7,025 nucleotides of DNA from HGM13006 sp964518645 (GCA_964518645.1 CAZFGL010000114.1:1-7025); one strand, 5' to 3'; positions 1 through 5,432 are shown, counted from the stretch's first letter. Program-made: numbers and translations. Notes: a model not told the origin generated them from the letters alone.

Positions 1-55
1 AGGCAGAGGTCTGCAAAACCTCGATTCCCCAGTTCAAATCTGGGTGGTACCTCCA
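1..55 (+). tRNA. tRNA-Cys (GCA), 5' end cut by the window edge
   Basis: This is the 3' three-quarters of a cysteine tRNA. The anticodon stem pairs GAGGT (6-10) with ACCTC (18-22) around loop CTGCAAA, giving anticodon GCA at 13-15. The T arm pairs CCCAG (28-32) with CTGGG (40-44) around TTCAAAT. The 3' acceptor strand is 45-51, followed by T52 and an encoded CCA at 53-55. A U at the discriminator position is a known identity element for cysteinyl-tRNA synthetase and agrees with the anticodon. The 5' acceptor strand and most of the D arm lie before position 1, so the gene is partial here. Two terminators follow directly, so it is the last gene of its transcript. Confidence 0.95.
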
Positions 56-56
56 G

Positions 57-93
57 ACCGGCGCAGGTTTTTCCTGTGCCGGTTTTCTTTTTT
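57..93 (+). terminator. Intrinsic terminator after tRNA-Cys
   Basis: ACCGGCGCAGG (57-67) pairs with CCTGTGCCGGT (73-83) over 11 bp, including one G-U pair, with a five-T loop. A T-rich run, TTTCTTTTTT, follows. It starts two bases after the encoded CCA, so it ends the tRNA transcript. Confidence 0.9.
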
Positions 94-123
94 GCCCCCC
101 GGGAGATCCCCGGGGGGCTTTTT
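94..123 (+). terminator. Second tandem terminator, very GC-rich
   Basis: GCCCCCCGGG (94-103) pairs perfectly with CCCGGGGGGC (109-118) around loop AGATC, followed by TTTTT (119-123). It sits immediately behind the first terminator and would catch readthrough before the methyltransferase gene. Confidence 0.88.
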
Positions 124-175
124 GTGTGTAATCCCTCTTTTTCAGGCAATTTCTGCAAAAAATTACAATCGGTAC

Positions 176-216
176 TTGAATAAACCTTATATGTTGTGAT
201 ACCATATTTTGTATGG
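176..216 (+). promoter_or_regulatory. Weak promoter and inverted repeats upstream of the methyltransferase gene
   Basis: The stretch between the terminators and the methyltransferase gene is AT-rich and should hold its promoter. The best fit I see is TTGAAT (176-181), 16 bases, a TG at 195-196 and then GATACC (198-203). This is an extended -10 type with a poor -10 match. Two short dyads overlap it: ATATG (189-193) with CATAT (203-207), and CCATA (202-206) with TATGG (212-216). Both are short and AT-rich, so chance is a real explanation. The exact promoter is uncertain. Confidence 0.25.
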
Positions 217-255
217 AAGTTCTTTGCTGTTGAATTTACATAGGAGGGACGCCTG

Positions 256-1026
256 TTGGAGATTCCGATTCGAGATATGTCTGTATACACCTGCCGGATG
301 CAGAAGTCGATTTTAGACAAAATGTTTTTTATGGATAAGGTTTTTGAACCCTTTTCTACGATTGTTGATTTTGGCTGTGCCAATGGGGAACTGATCAAGG
401 CCCTTCGGATGTTGTTTGGGCAGCATCAATATGTTGGATATGACATCAGTGACGAGATGCTCTCTGCGGCCCGGAGGAATGTTCCGGCGGGGGCGTTCTA
501 TTCCAATTGGAATGATATTGATGTTGATTTCTCCCAGTCTCTTTTGAATATTTCCAGTACCCTTCACGAGGTCTATTCCTATGGCTCGGAGTCGGATGTG
601 GATGAATTCTGGCAGCGGGTGTTTTTCAGTGGTTTTAAATATATCGCACTGCGGGATATGATGCTTTCAACAGATCTTCGGTGGGAACTGAATGTGGCAT
701 GGTATGACCAGGTCCTGAATAACGGACAATACGCCGAGAACCTCAGAAGTTTTGAAGCGGTCTGGGGTAAAATCTCCAACCAATATGATCTGATCCATTA
801 TCTGCTGAAATATAAGTACACAGAGAATTGGGAACGTGAAGTGCGGGAGAACTATGTTCCGGTGACGGTGGAGGAATTTATGGCTAAAATACCGGAGGAA
901 TATGAAATTACATATCTGGATCATTTTGCGCTTCCGTATACGGTGTGGCAGATTCAAAACGATTACGGTTTTACGCTAAATACCCCTACTCATGTGAAAA
1001 TTGTTTTGCGGAAAAAATATAATTAA
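256..1026 (+). CDS. Class I SAM-dependent methyltransferase, substrate unknown
   Basis: This is a 256-residue protein with a Rossmann-type methyltransferase fold. Motif I, the SAM glycine loop, is VDFGCANGE at residues 37-45. The acidic residue ending strand 2, expected to bind the SAM ribose, is D63 in YVGYDIS. A hydrophobic strand followed by HEVYSYG (residues 96-110) occupies the motif IV position. The C-terminal half is rich in Trp, Tyr and charged residues and probably forms the substrate-binding part. No signal peptide or membrane segment is visible, so it should be cytoplasmic. The start is TTG at 256, with AGGAGGG (242-248) seven bases upstream; the in-frame ATG at 277 has no comparable site. 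It lies 70 bp before the NAD regulator gene, which has its own promoter, and no terminator lies between them, so readthrough is possible. The fold is clear. Whether the substrate is a small molecule, RNA or a protein cannot be told. Confidence 0.85.
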   Translation: MEIPIRDMSVYTCRMQKSILDKMFFMDKVFEPFSTIVDFGCANGELIKALRMLFGQHQYVGYDISDEMLSAARRNVPAGAFYSNWNDIDVDFSQSLLNISSTLHEVYSYGSESDVDEFWQRVFFSGFKYIALRDMMLSTDLRWELNVAWYDQVLNNGQYAENLRSFEAVWGKISNQYDLIHYLLKYKYTENWEREVRENYVPVTVEEFMAKIPEEYEITYLDHFALPYTVWQIQNDYGFTLNTPTHVKIVLRKKYN

Positions 1027-1037
1027 TCTAAAACTCC

Positions 1038-1066
1038 TTGACTACTTATTATTAATATGATAATAT
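1038..1066 (+). promoter_or_regulatory. Predicted promoter of the NAD operon
   Basis: TTGACT (1038-1043) matches five of six -35 consensus bases. Seventeen bases later comes TAATAT (1061-1066). GATAAT (1059-1064) is a better -10 match but leaves only 15 bases. It sits 31 bp upstream of the preferred start of the regulator gene. No other good promoter is visible before 4840, so the four NAD genes are probably driven from here. Confidence 0.55.
1047..1065 (+). promoter_or_regulatory. Imperfect inverted repeat over the -10 region, candidate NrtR operator
   Basis: TATTAT (1047-1052) is mirrored by ATAATA (1060-1065) around the centre at 1056, with a partly symmetric core. The 19-bp dyad covers the proposed -10 element of the promoter directly in front of the NrtR-like regulator gene. 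NrtR proteins are known to bind palindromes of about 21 bp in the promoters of NAD genes, often including their own. Position and size fit an autoregulatory operator. The low base complexity makes a chance palindrome possible, and the sequence does not prove binding. Confidence 0.4.
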
Positions 1067-1096
1067 CAAAATGTAAATAAGTTGCGAGGTGAGTTT

Positions 1097-1945
1097 GTGA
1101 ACAGTCGAAACCAGTACCCACAGAGAGACCTGAAAGCGGAACGGGAATTCTTGTCTGCATATCATGTCGATGACTTTGAACAGGTGTCTGTTGCGACGGA
1201 TATTGTTGTATTTTCTATGATGGGGATACAGAGTTCTGAGGCCAGACGTTCCCCGGTACCCGGATTGAAGGTCCTGCTGATCAGACGGGGAGAGCATCCC
1301 TTTAAAAACTGCTGGGCCTTGCCTGGGGGCTTCCTGAGAAAGAACGAAATTGTTGAGGCCTGTGCATTCAGAGAGGTTTGCGAGGAAACCAATGTGGTTC
1401 CCAGGGCGCTGCTTCCTGTTGGAGTATTCAGTAACCCACAGCGAGACCCTCGAACCAGAGTTGTTTCAAATGCCTTTGTCTCTGTGGTGGATGCAGATGC
1501 ATACAACCCCTGTGGCGGTGATGATGCCCAGGATGCAGCTTGGTTCGATGTGTCCTTTAACAGAGAACAGGGGGGCAAAGTGACAGTGACCCTTTCTGAT
1601 GGGGAGGATGTGTTTACCTGCGTCCTTGAAGAGCGTGTGGATTCCTTTAGAAATATTACTTATGAAATTGTCGAGAATGGTGGACTGGCCTTTGATCACG
1701 GGATCATATTGGCGTCGGCGTTCCGCACCCTGAGAAATCAGAAGGACGAATATGAGCTGGTTTTTCGTTTTCTGCCGGACAGATTTACCCTGTCCTCTAT
1801 GCAGAAGGTCTATGAAATCATAAATAATACTTTTGACCAGCCTGCGAATTTCAGAAGAAAAGTGATGCCCTATGTTGCTGAGACAGAGGAGTATGAAACA
1901 TGTGTAGGTCACAGACCTGCAAAATTATACGAGCGTAAGCAGTAA
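1097..1945 (+). CDS. nrtR: NrtR-type regulator: Nudix domain plus winged helix, 282 aa
   Basis: This is a two-domain regulator. Residues about 30-165 form a Nudix fold. The Nudix box begins at G78 and keeps E84, R92, E93, E96 and E97; only the final Gly of the consensus is replaced, by N99. The C-terminal part, about 219-282, carries the typical NrtR winged-helix signature: FTLSSMQKVYE, then NFRRKV, and near the end GHRPAKLYERK. Characterised NrtR proteins repress NAD genes and use ADP-ribose as effector; many have decayed Nudix boxes, whereas this one looks close to catalytic. The GTG at 1097 is preferred because AGGTGAG (1087-1093) precedes it. The in-frame TTG at 1082 has no ribosome binding site. 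It heads an operon with nicotinamidase, PRPP-synthetase and NAMPT homologues, the expected targets. Repressor activity is inferred from family and position. Confidence 0.88.
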   Translation: MNSRNQYPQRDLKAEREFLSAYHVDDFEQVSVATDIVVFSMMGIQSSEARRSPVPGLKVLLIRRGEHPFKNCWALPGGFLRKNEIVEACAFREVCEETNVVPRALLPVGVFSNPQRDPRTRVVSNAFVSVVDADAYNPCGGDDAQDAAWFDVSFNREQGGKVTVTLSDGEDVFTCVLEERVDSFRNITYEIVENGGLAFDHGIILASAFRTLRNQKDEYELVFRFLPDRFTLSSMQKVYEIINNTFDQPANFRRKVMPYVAETEEYETCVGHRPAKLYERKQ

Positions 1946-1972
1946 CTTTTTATAAAAACAGGGAGGCTGACT

Positions 1973-2503
1973 ATGAAACATTTATTGGTCGTTGTTGACA
2001 TGCAGAAGGATTTTGTGGACGGTGCCCTTGGAACTGGGGAAGCGGTTTCCATCGTGGACAACGTGGTAAAGAAAATCCGAAATTTTGACGGTGATATTTT
2101 TGTCACATACGACACGCATTTTGCGAACTATATGGAGACATCTGAGGGGGCAAAGCTTCCTGTACCTCACTGTATCAAGGGAACTGATGGATGGGAACTG
2201 AATGCAGCTGTTGCTGAAGCCCTTGGAGGTAAGCAGTTCACTTCTGTCGAAAAAATCACCTTTGGTTCTACAGAACTTCCGAAACTGGTAAAAGTGGCAG
2301 TTGGTGAGGAGGATTTCGATGTGACACTCATCGGACTCTGCACCGATATCTGTGTGGTGTCCAATGCGCTGATTCTCAAGGCGAACTTCCCTGAAAAAGA
2401 GATTTATGTGGATGCATCCTGCTGTGCCGGTGTCACAGTTGATACCCATAAGGCGTCCCTTGCAACCATGAAAATGTGTCAGATCAACGTGGAAGGACAA
2501 TAA
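1973..2503 (+). CDS. pncA: Nicotinamidase-like cysteine hydrolase (isochorismatase family), 176 aa
   Basis: This is a cysteine hydrolase of the isochorismatase superfamily, probably converting nicotinamide to nicotinate and ammonia in the cytoplasm. The catalytic triad is visible as D9 (in VVVDMQKDF), K94 (in EKITFGS) and C127 (in GLCTDICVVSN). Metal ligands fit D47 and H49 (in TYDTH) and H66 (in PVPHC), as in PncA. The protein is shorter than E. coli PncA but within the family range. The ATG at 1973 has GGGAGG (1961-1966) six bases upstream. It starts 27 bp after the regulator gene and is followed 2 bp after its stop by the synthetase gene, whose ribosome binding site lies inside this gene's last codons, so the two are probably translationally coupled. 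The NAD context favours nicotinamidase over other isochorismatase-like hydrolases. Its presence beside a NAMPT homologue is odd, since both would compete for nicotinamide. Confidence 0.82.
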   Translation: MKHLLVVVDMQKDFVDGALGTGEAVSIVDNVVKKIRNFDGDIFVTYDTHFANYMETSEGAKLPVPHCIKGTDGWELNAAVAEALGGKQFTSVEKITFGSTELPKLVKVAVGEEDFDVTLIGLCTDICVVSNALILKANFPEKEIYVDASCCAGVTVDTHKASLATMKMCQINVEGQ

Positions 2504-2505
2504 AA

Positions 2506-3303
2506 ATGATCGAACTGAACGGAAAGAAAGTTGTGCTTGACCGCTTCCCGGATGGAGCTCTGCTGCTCAAAGAAAATGTTGAAAGAGATTATCGCAGTGG
2601 CCGCAGCGCCCGGGTAACATGGCATTTTGAAACCAACGAGGAATTCGTCGCGGTGATCTATCTGGTGAAGCACCTGAAGGCCCATGGGGTTTCTGAGGTG
2701 CATCTGGAGATGCCCTATATCCCCAACGCAAGACAGGACAGAGTGAAAACGGATGAAGATGTATTTACACTGAAATACTTCTCTGAGGTGATCAACTGGC
2801 TGGGCTTTGCCTCTGTGACAGTTCTGGATCCCCATTCTACTGTGAGTGAAGCTCTGTTTGATAATATCGTCATTCAGACCCCCAGAGACAATGTGGCCCG
2901 GGTCATCGAAGAAATCGGAGATGAGAATCTTATGATGTTTTATCCCGATGAGGGGGCTATGAAGCGGTACAGTGCGCTTACAGAAAAGCCCTATGCCTTT
3001 GGCATCAAGAAGCGGGACTGGGCAACCGGCCAGATCAAGGGACTGGATGTTTCCGGTGCTGTTGAGGGGATTCCCGGCAGCAGGATCCTGATCGTGGACG
3101 ATATCTGTTCCAAGGGTGGAACATTCTATCACAGCGCAAAGAAGCTCAAAGAGCTTGGTGCAGCAGAAATATATCTTTATATCTCCCACTGCGAGAATTC
3201 CATTCTTCAGGGCGAGGTGCTCACCAGTGGCCTGGTAGAGCGGGTGTTTACAACCGACAGCATCCTGACTGCGGTACATGATAAAATCACGGTTTTGAAG
3301 TAA
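2506..3303 (+). CDS. Short divergent PRPP-synthetase homologue; PRPP or ADP-ribose pyrophosphate synthetase
   Basis: This is a 265-residue relative of ribose-phosphate pyrophosphokinase, shorter than housekeeping Prs (about 315 aa). Family landmarks in order are FPDG (14-17), NARQDR in the ATP site (74-79), DPHS with the conserved His (108-111), YPDEGAMKRY (146-155), a KKR catalytic-loop remnant (168-170), and the PRPP-type motif ILIVDDICSKGGT (194-206). Canonical Prs has DTGGT or DTAGT at the last five positions, where the 5'-phosphate of ribose binds; here it reads SKGGT. The ATG at 2506 has GGAAGGA (2491-2497) eight bases upstream. The in-frame GTG at 2476 would overlap pncA by 28 bases and has no site. 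Being next to a NAMPT homologue, it either supplies PRPP for it or, like phage Adps of the NARP1 pathway, pyrophosphorylates ADP-ribose. The fold is sure; the substrate is not. Confidence 0.85.
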   Translation: MIELNGKKVVLDRFPDGALLLKENVERDYRSGRSARVTWHFETNEEFVAVIYLVKHLKAHGVSEVHLEMPYIPNARQDRVKTDEDVFTLKYFSEVINWLGFASVTVLDPHSTVSEALFDNIVIQTPRDNVARVIEEIGDENLMMFYPDEGAMKRYSALTEKPYAFGIKKRDWATGQIKGLDVSGAVEGIPGSRILIVDDICSKGGTFYHSAKKLKELGAAEIYLYISHCENSILQGEVLTSGLVERVFTTDSILTAVHDKITVLK

Positions 3304-3343
3304 AAGACGTAGAGAAATCTGCTGATTTGGAAGGAGTAGAATT

Positions 3344-4819
3344 ATGAATAAGAAGATTAATCCCATGCTTTTGATTGACTTTTATAAGGCTGTCCATGCG
3401 GAAATGCTGCCGAAGGACATTACAAAATCCGTATCCTATTTTACTCCGCGCATGAGCAGAGTGAAAATGTGGGATAAGGTAGTTATGTTTGGCCTTCAGG
3501 GGTTTATCAAGACCTATCTCATTGAATATTTCAATCATGAATTCTTTGAAAGACCCTTTGAAGAGGTTATGGGGGAATACAGAAGAATCATGGATGCATC
3601 TCTGGGAAAAGATGCATATAAGATCGAAAAGGTGGAGAAGCTTCACAAACTTGGGTATCTTCCCATCGAGGTTATTGCACTGCCTGAAGGTGCAAAGGTT
3701 CCCATGCATGTGCCCATGTTTGGTATCACCAATACACATCCGGATTTTGCGTGGCTTCCCCAGTCTCTGGAAAGTCTGATTTCCGCAGAGAGCTGGCATC
3801 CCATGCTGGCGGCAACGGTGGGTGCGACATATCGTGATATTGTTAACAAGTATTATGCCCGTACCTGCGATGATAACGTGTCCTGTGCAAAGGCCCTTGG
3901 TGCATTTGATTTCAGAGGAGAGGAATGCACAGAATCTGCGATCAAGGCCGGCGCAGGCTGGTGCCTGTCCTTCCTGAATACCGCTACGGTTCCCACCATT
4001 CCCTATCTGGAAGCCTATTATAACTGTGACTGCACAAAAGAGCCGGTGGCCTATGGCAGCCCCAGTACAGAGCATTCTGTTATGTGTTCCAATTATGCCA
4101 TTGATGGAGACGAGATCATCCTGCTCCGTCGGCTGCTGACAGAGATCTATCCCAACACCAGTTTCTCCGCAGTGTTGGATTCCTATGATTACTGGAATAT
4201 CATCGAGAATGTGCTTCCCCAGCTGAAGCCTGAGATCCTTGCCCATAACGGCTGCATGCTGATGCGTGGTGACAGCGGCGATTGCGTGGACGTGGTTACC
4301 CGTACTGTGTTTAAACTCTGGGACATCTTTGGCGGGACAGTGAACAGCAAGGGGTATAAGGTTCTTGATCCCCATGTGAAGGCCATCTATGGTGACTCCA
4401 TTACAATTCAGCGGTGTGAAGCGATCTATAAAATCCTCGAGGAAAATGGCTTTGCCTGCTCCAATGTTGTTCTGGGTGTTGGTTCCTTCTCTATGCAGTG
4501 CGTAGAGGAGGAGGGGGTACTGAAGCCCTTTACGAGAGACACGTTCTCTTCGTGCATTAAGGCGACTTACTGTGAAATTGCCCATGTACCTTATCCCATT
4601 TTCAAGAATCCCAAGGATGGCGGATTCAAAAAGTCTCAGAAGGGCTGCTGCATTGTTACCCTTGAGGATGGAGAATATCGCTTTACCGACGGCCATACAT
4701 GGGAAGAGGCCTGCGCCTGCGAAACCAACTGTCTGGAGACTGTGTTTAAGGATGGCGTTATGGTAAAGGAACAGACCCTTGCAGAGATCCGTGACCTGCT
4801 CAATGATGGAAAATTCTAA
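3344..4819 (+). CDS. NAMPT/NadV-like phosphoribosyltransferase, candidate Namat-type enzyme, 491 aa
   Basis: This is a full-length homologue of nicotinamide phosphoribosyltransferase. Compared from memory with human NAMPT, conserved positions include Y14 (human Y18) and F188 (F193), which stack on the pyridine ring; R191 (R196); H244 in TEHS (the phosphorylated H247); D279 in LDSYD; and R308 and D310 in MRGDSG (R311, D313). Two active-site changes stand out. A214 replaces Asp219, which contacts the nicotinamide amide; the register from R191 is ungapped. The loop near the 5'-phosphate reads GVGSFSMQ (378-385) instead of the animal GSGGGLLQ. The ATG at 3344 has AAGGAG (3331-3336) seven bases upstream. 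It is the last gene of the operon, 40 bp after the synthetase gene. It may make NMN from nicotinamide and PRPP, NaMN from nicotinate, or NAD+ directly from an ADP-ribose pyrophosphate as phage Namat does. I leave the symbol blank because these cannot be separated. Confidence 0.9.
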   Translation: MNKKINPMLLIDFYKAVHAEMLPKDITKSVSYFTPRMSRVKMWDKVVMFGLQGFIKTYLIEYFNHEFFERPFEEVMGEYRRIMDASLGKDAYKIEKVEKLHKLGYLPIEVIALPEGAKVPMHVPMFGITNTHPDFAWLPQSLESLISAESWHPMLAATVGATYRDIVNKYYARTCDDNVSCAKALGAFDFRGEECTESAIKAGAGWCLSFLNTATVPTIPYLEAYYNCDCTKEPVAYGSPSTEHSVMCSNYAIDGDEIILLRRLLTEIYPNTSFSAVLDSYDYWNIIENVLPQLKPEILAHNGCMLMRGDSGDCVDVVTRTVFKLWDIFGGTVNSKGYKVLDPHVKAIYGDSITIQRCEAIYKILEENGFACSNVVLGVGSFSMQCVEEEGVLKPFTRDTFSSCIKATYCEIAHVPYPIFKNPKDGGFKKSQKGCCIVTLEDGEYRFTDGHTWEEACACETNCLETVFKDGVMVKEQTLAEIRDLLNDGKF

Positions 4820-4839
4820 GAAAAAATATAAAATAGTTC

Positions 4840-4868
4840 TTGCCTTTTTGCGGCCTCTATGCTAAAAT
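4840..4868 (+). promoter_or_regulatory. Sigma-A type promoter of rplS
   Basis: TTGCCT (4840-4845), a 17-base spacer and TAAAAT (4863-4868), with a TG two bases in front of the -10, form a strong vegetative promoter. Transcription would start near 4875, leaving a leader of about 105 bases. The -35 begins only 20 bases after the stop of the NAMPT-like gene. Confidence 0.78.
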
Positions 4869-4874
4869 ATATTG

Positions 4875-4975
4875 GCCTTTGAAAACAGGCGTATTACGGG
4901 CGGTCCGCTGCCACGCCACATGAAACATGTATGGCATTCCTTGTGGTAAGAACGTCTTTGAATAAGAGGAGGATT
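4875..4975 (+). ncRNA. Structured rplS leader, candidate L19 leader element
   Basis: The untranslated leader of rplS can fold. GGCGT (4888-4892) pairs with ACGCC (4913-4917), enclosing GGCGG (4899-4903) paired with CTGCC (4908-4912) around loop TCCG. Next, ACATG (4918-4922) pairs with CATGT (4926-4930) around AAA. A competing fold pairs GCCACATG (4915-4922) with CATG and TGGC (4926-4935, TA bulge) and would break the outer stem of the first hairpin. Rfam describes an L19 leader in Bacillota upstream of rplS, thought to give autogenous control by L19. Position and length fit, but I cannot confirm a match to that model. Confidence 0.5.
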
Positions 4976-4979
4976 CATT

Positions 4980-5321
4980 ATGAATCTCATTGAAATGCTG
5001 GATCAGCAGAACATGAAGCCCGAGCTTCCCCAGATGAACGTAGGCGACACCGTCCGCGTCCATGTCAAGATCAAGGAAGGTTCTCGTGAGAGAATCCAGG
5101 TGTTCGAGGGTACCATCATCGCCAAGAAGCACGGCGGTGTGGAGCAGACCATCACCGTTCGCCGCCTGAGCTATGGCGTCGGCGTGGAGAAGGTTTTCCC
5201 TGTCCATTCTCCTAACATTGTCAACGTTGAGACCGTTCGCCGTGGTAAGGTTCGCAGAGCGAAGCTGTACTACCTGCGTGACCGCGTTGGTAAGGCTGCA
5301 AAGGTTAAGGAGAAGCTCTAA
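4980..5321 (+). CDS. rplS: 50S ribosomal protein L19
   Basis: This is the 113-residue L19 protein of the large ribosomal subunit, found at the 30S-50S interface. The sequence is typical from end to end: NLIEMLDQQ at the start, GDTVRVHVKIKEG and RIQVFEG, VRRLSYGVGVEKVFPVHSP in the middle, and RRGKVRRAKLYYLR near the end. The length is normal. The ATG at 4980 follows GAGGAGG (4966-4972). Codon choice is strongly biased, with many CGT/CGC and AAG codons, as expected for a highly expressed gene. It has its own promoter and leader and ends in two terminators, so it is expressed alone, unlike the common rpsP-rimM-trmD-rplS arrangement. Confidence 0.98.
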   Translation: MNLIEMLDQQNMKPELPQMNVGDTVRVHVKIKEGSRERIQVFEGTIIAKKHGGVEQTITVRRLSYGVGVEKVFPVHSPNIVNVETVRRGKVRRAKLYYLRDRVGKAAKVKEKL

Positions 5322-5330
5322 TCTCGATAA

Positions 5331-5357
5331 AAAGGAACCCTTCGGGGTTCCTTTTTT
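5331..5357 (+). terminator. Intrinsic terminator of rplS
   Basis: GGAACCC (5334-5340) pairs with GGGTTCC (5345-5351) around a stable TTCG tetraloop, preceded by AAA and followed by six T. It begins nine bases after the rplS stop codon. Confidence 0.95.
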
Positions 5358-5360
5358 CGT

Positions 5361-5388
5361 TCCCTCCGGTTTTGGAGGGGATTTTTTT
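5361..5388 (+). terminator. Second tandem terminator after rplS
   Basis: CCCTCC (5362-5367) pairs with GGAGGG (5374-5379) around GGTTTT, with a possible extra T-G pair, then A and seven T (5382-5388). It lies only four bases behind the first terminator and helps isolate the sigma-factor operon from rplS transcription. Confidence 0.82.
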
Positions 5389-5397
5389 ATTTTAAAC

Positions 5398-5404
5398 GGG
5401 AACC
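5398..5404 (+). promoter_or_regulatory. Possible ECF -35 element upstream of the sigma gene
   Basis: GGGAACC (5398-5404) resembles the GGAAC-type -35 element used by many ECF sigma factors, which often transcribe their own genes. The expected -10 about 16 bases later is AT-rich and shows no CGTC-like motif, so only half of a promoter is visible. Confidence 0.25.
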
Positions 5405-5432
5405 TGAGGGGCAAAAGCTGCATTTATATATG

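Noticed and set aside
1082..1096. TTG start extending the NrtR-like protein by five residues
   Set aside because: It lies before the ribosome binding site at 1087-1093, so the GTG at 1097 is the likely start.
2476..2505. GTG start extending the synthetase by ten residues
   Set aside because: It would overlap pncA and has no ribosome binding site, whereas the ATG at 2506 has GGAAGGA at good spacing.
2479..3366. Minus-strand open frame of 295 codons opposite the synthetase gene
   Set aside because: It overlaps the conserved plus-strand gene entirely, and its translation has no family motif.
3287..4696. Long minus-strand open frame of 469 codons opposite the NAMPT-like gene
   Set aside because: It is antisense to a clearly conserved enzyme, and its translation shows no recognisable domain. 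It is a shadow of codon bias in the real gene.
1038..4819. NARP2-type pathway (NAMPT plus NMN adenylyltransferase)
   Set aside because: No adenylyltransferase gene is present in the window. The pairing with a synthetase homologue fits NARP1 better.
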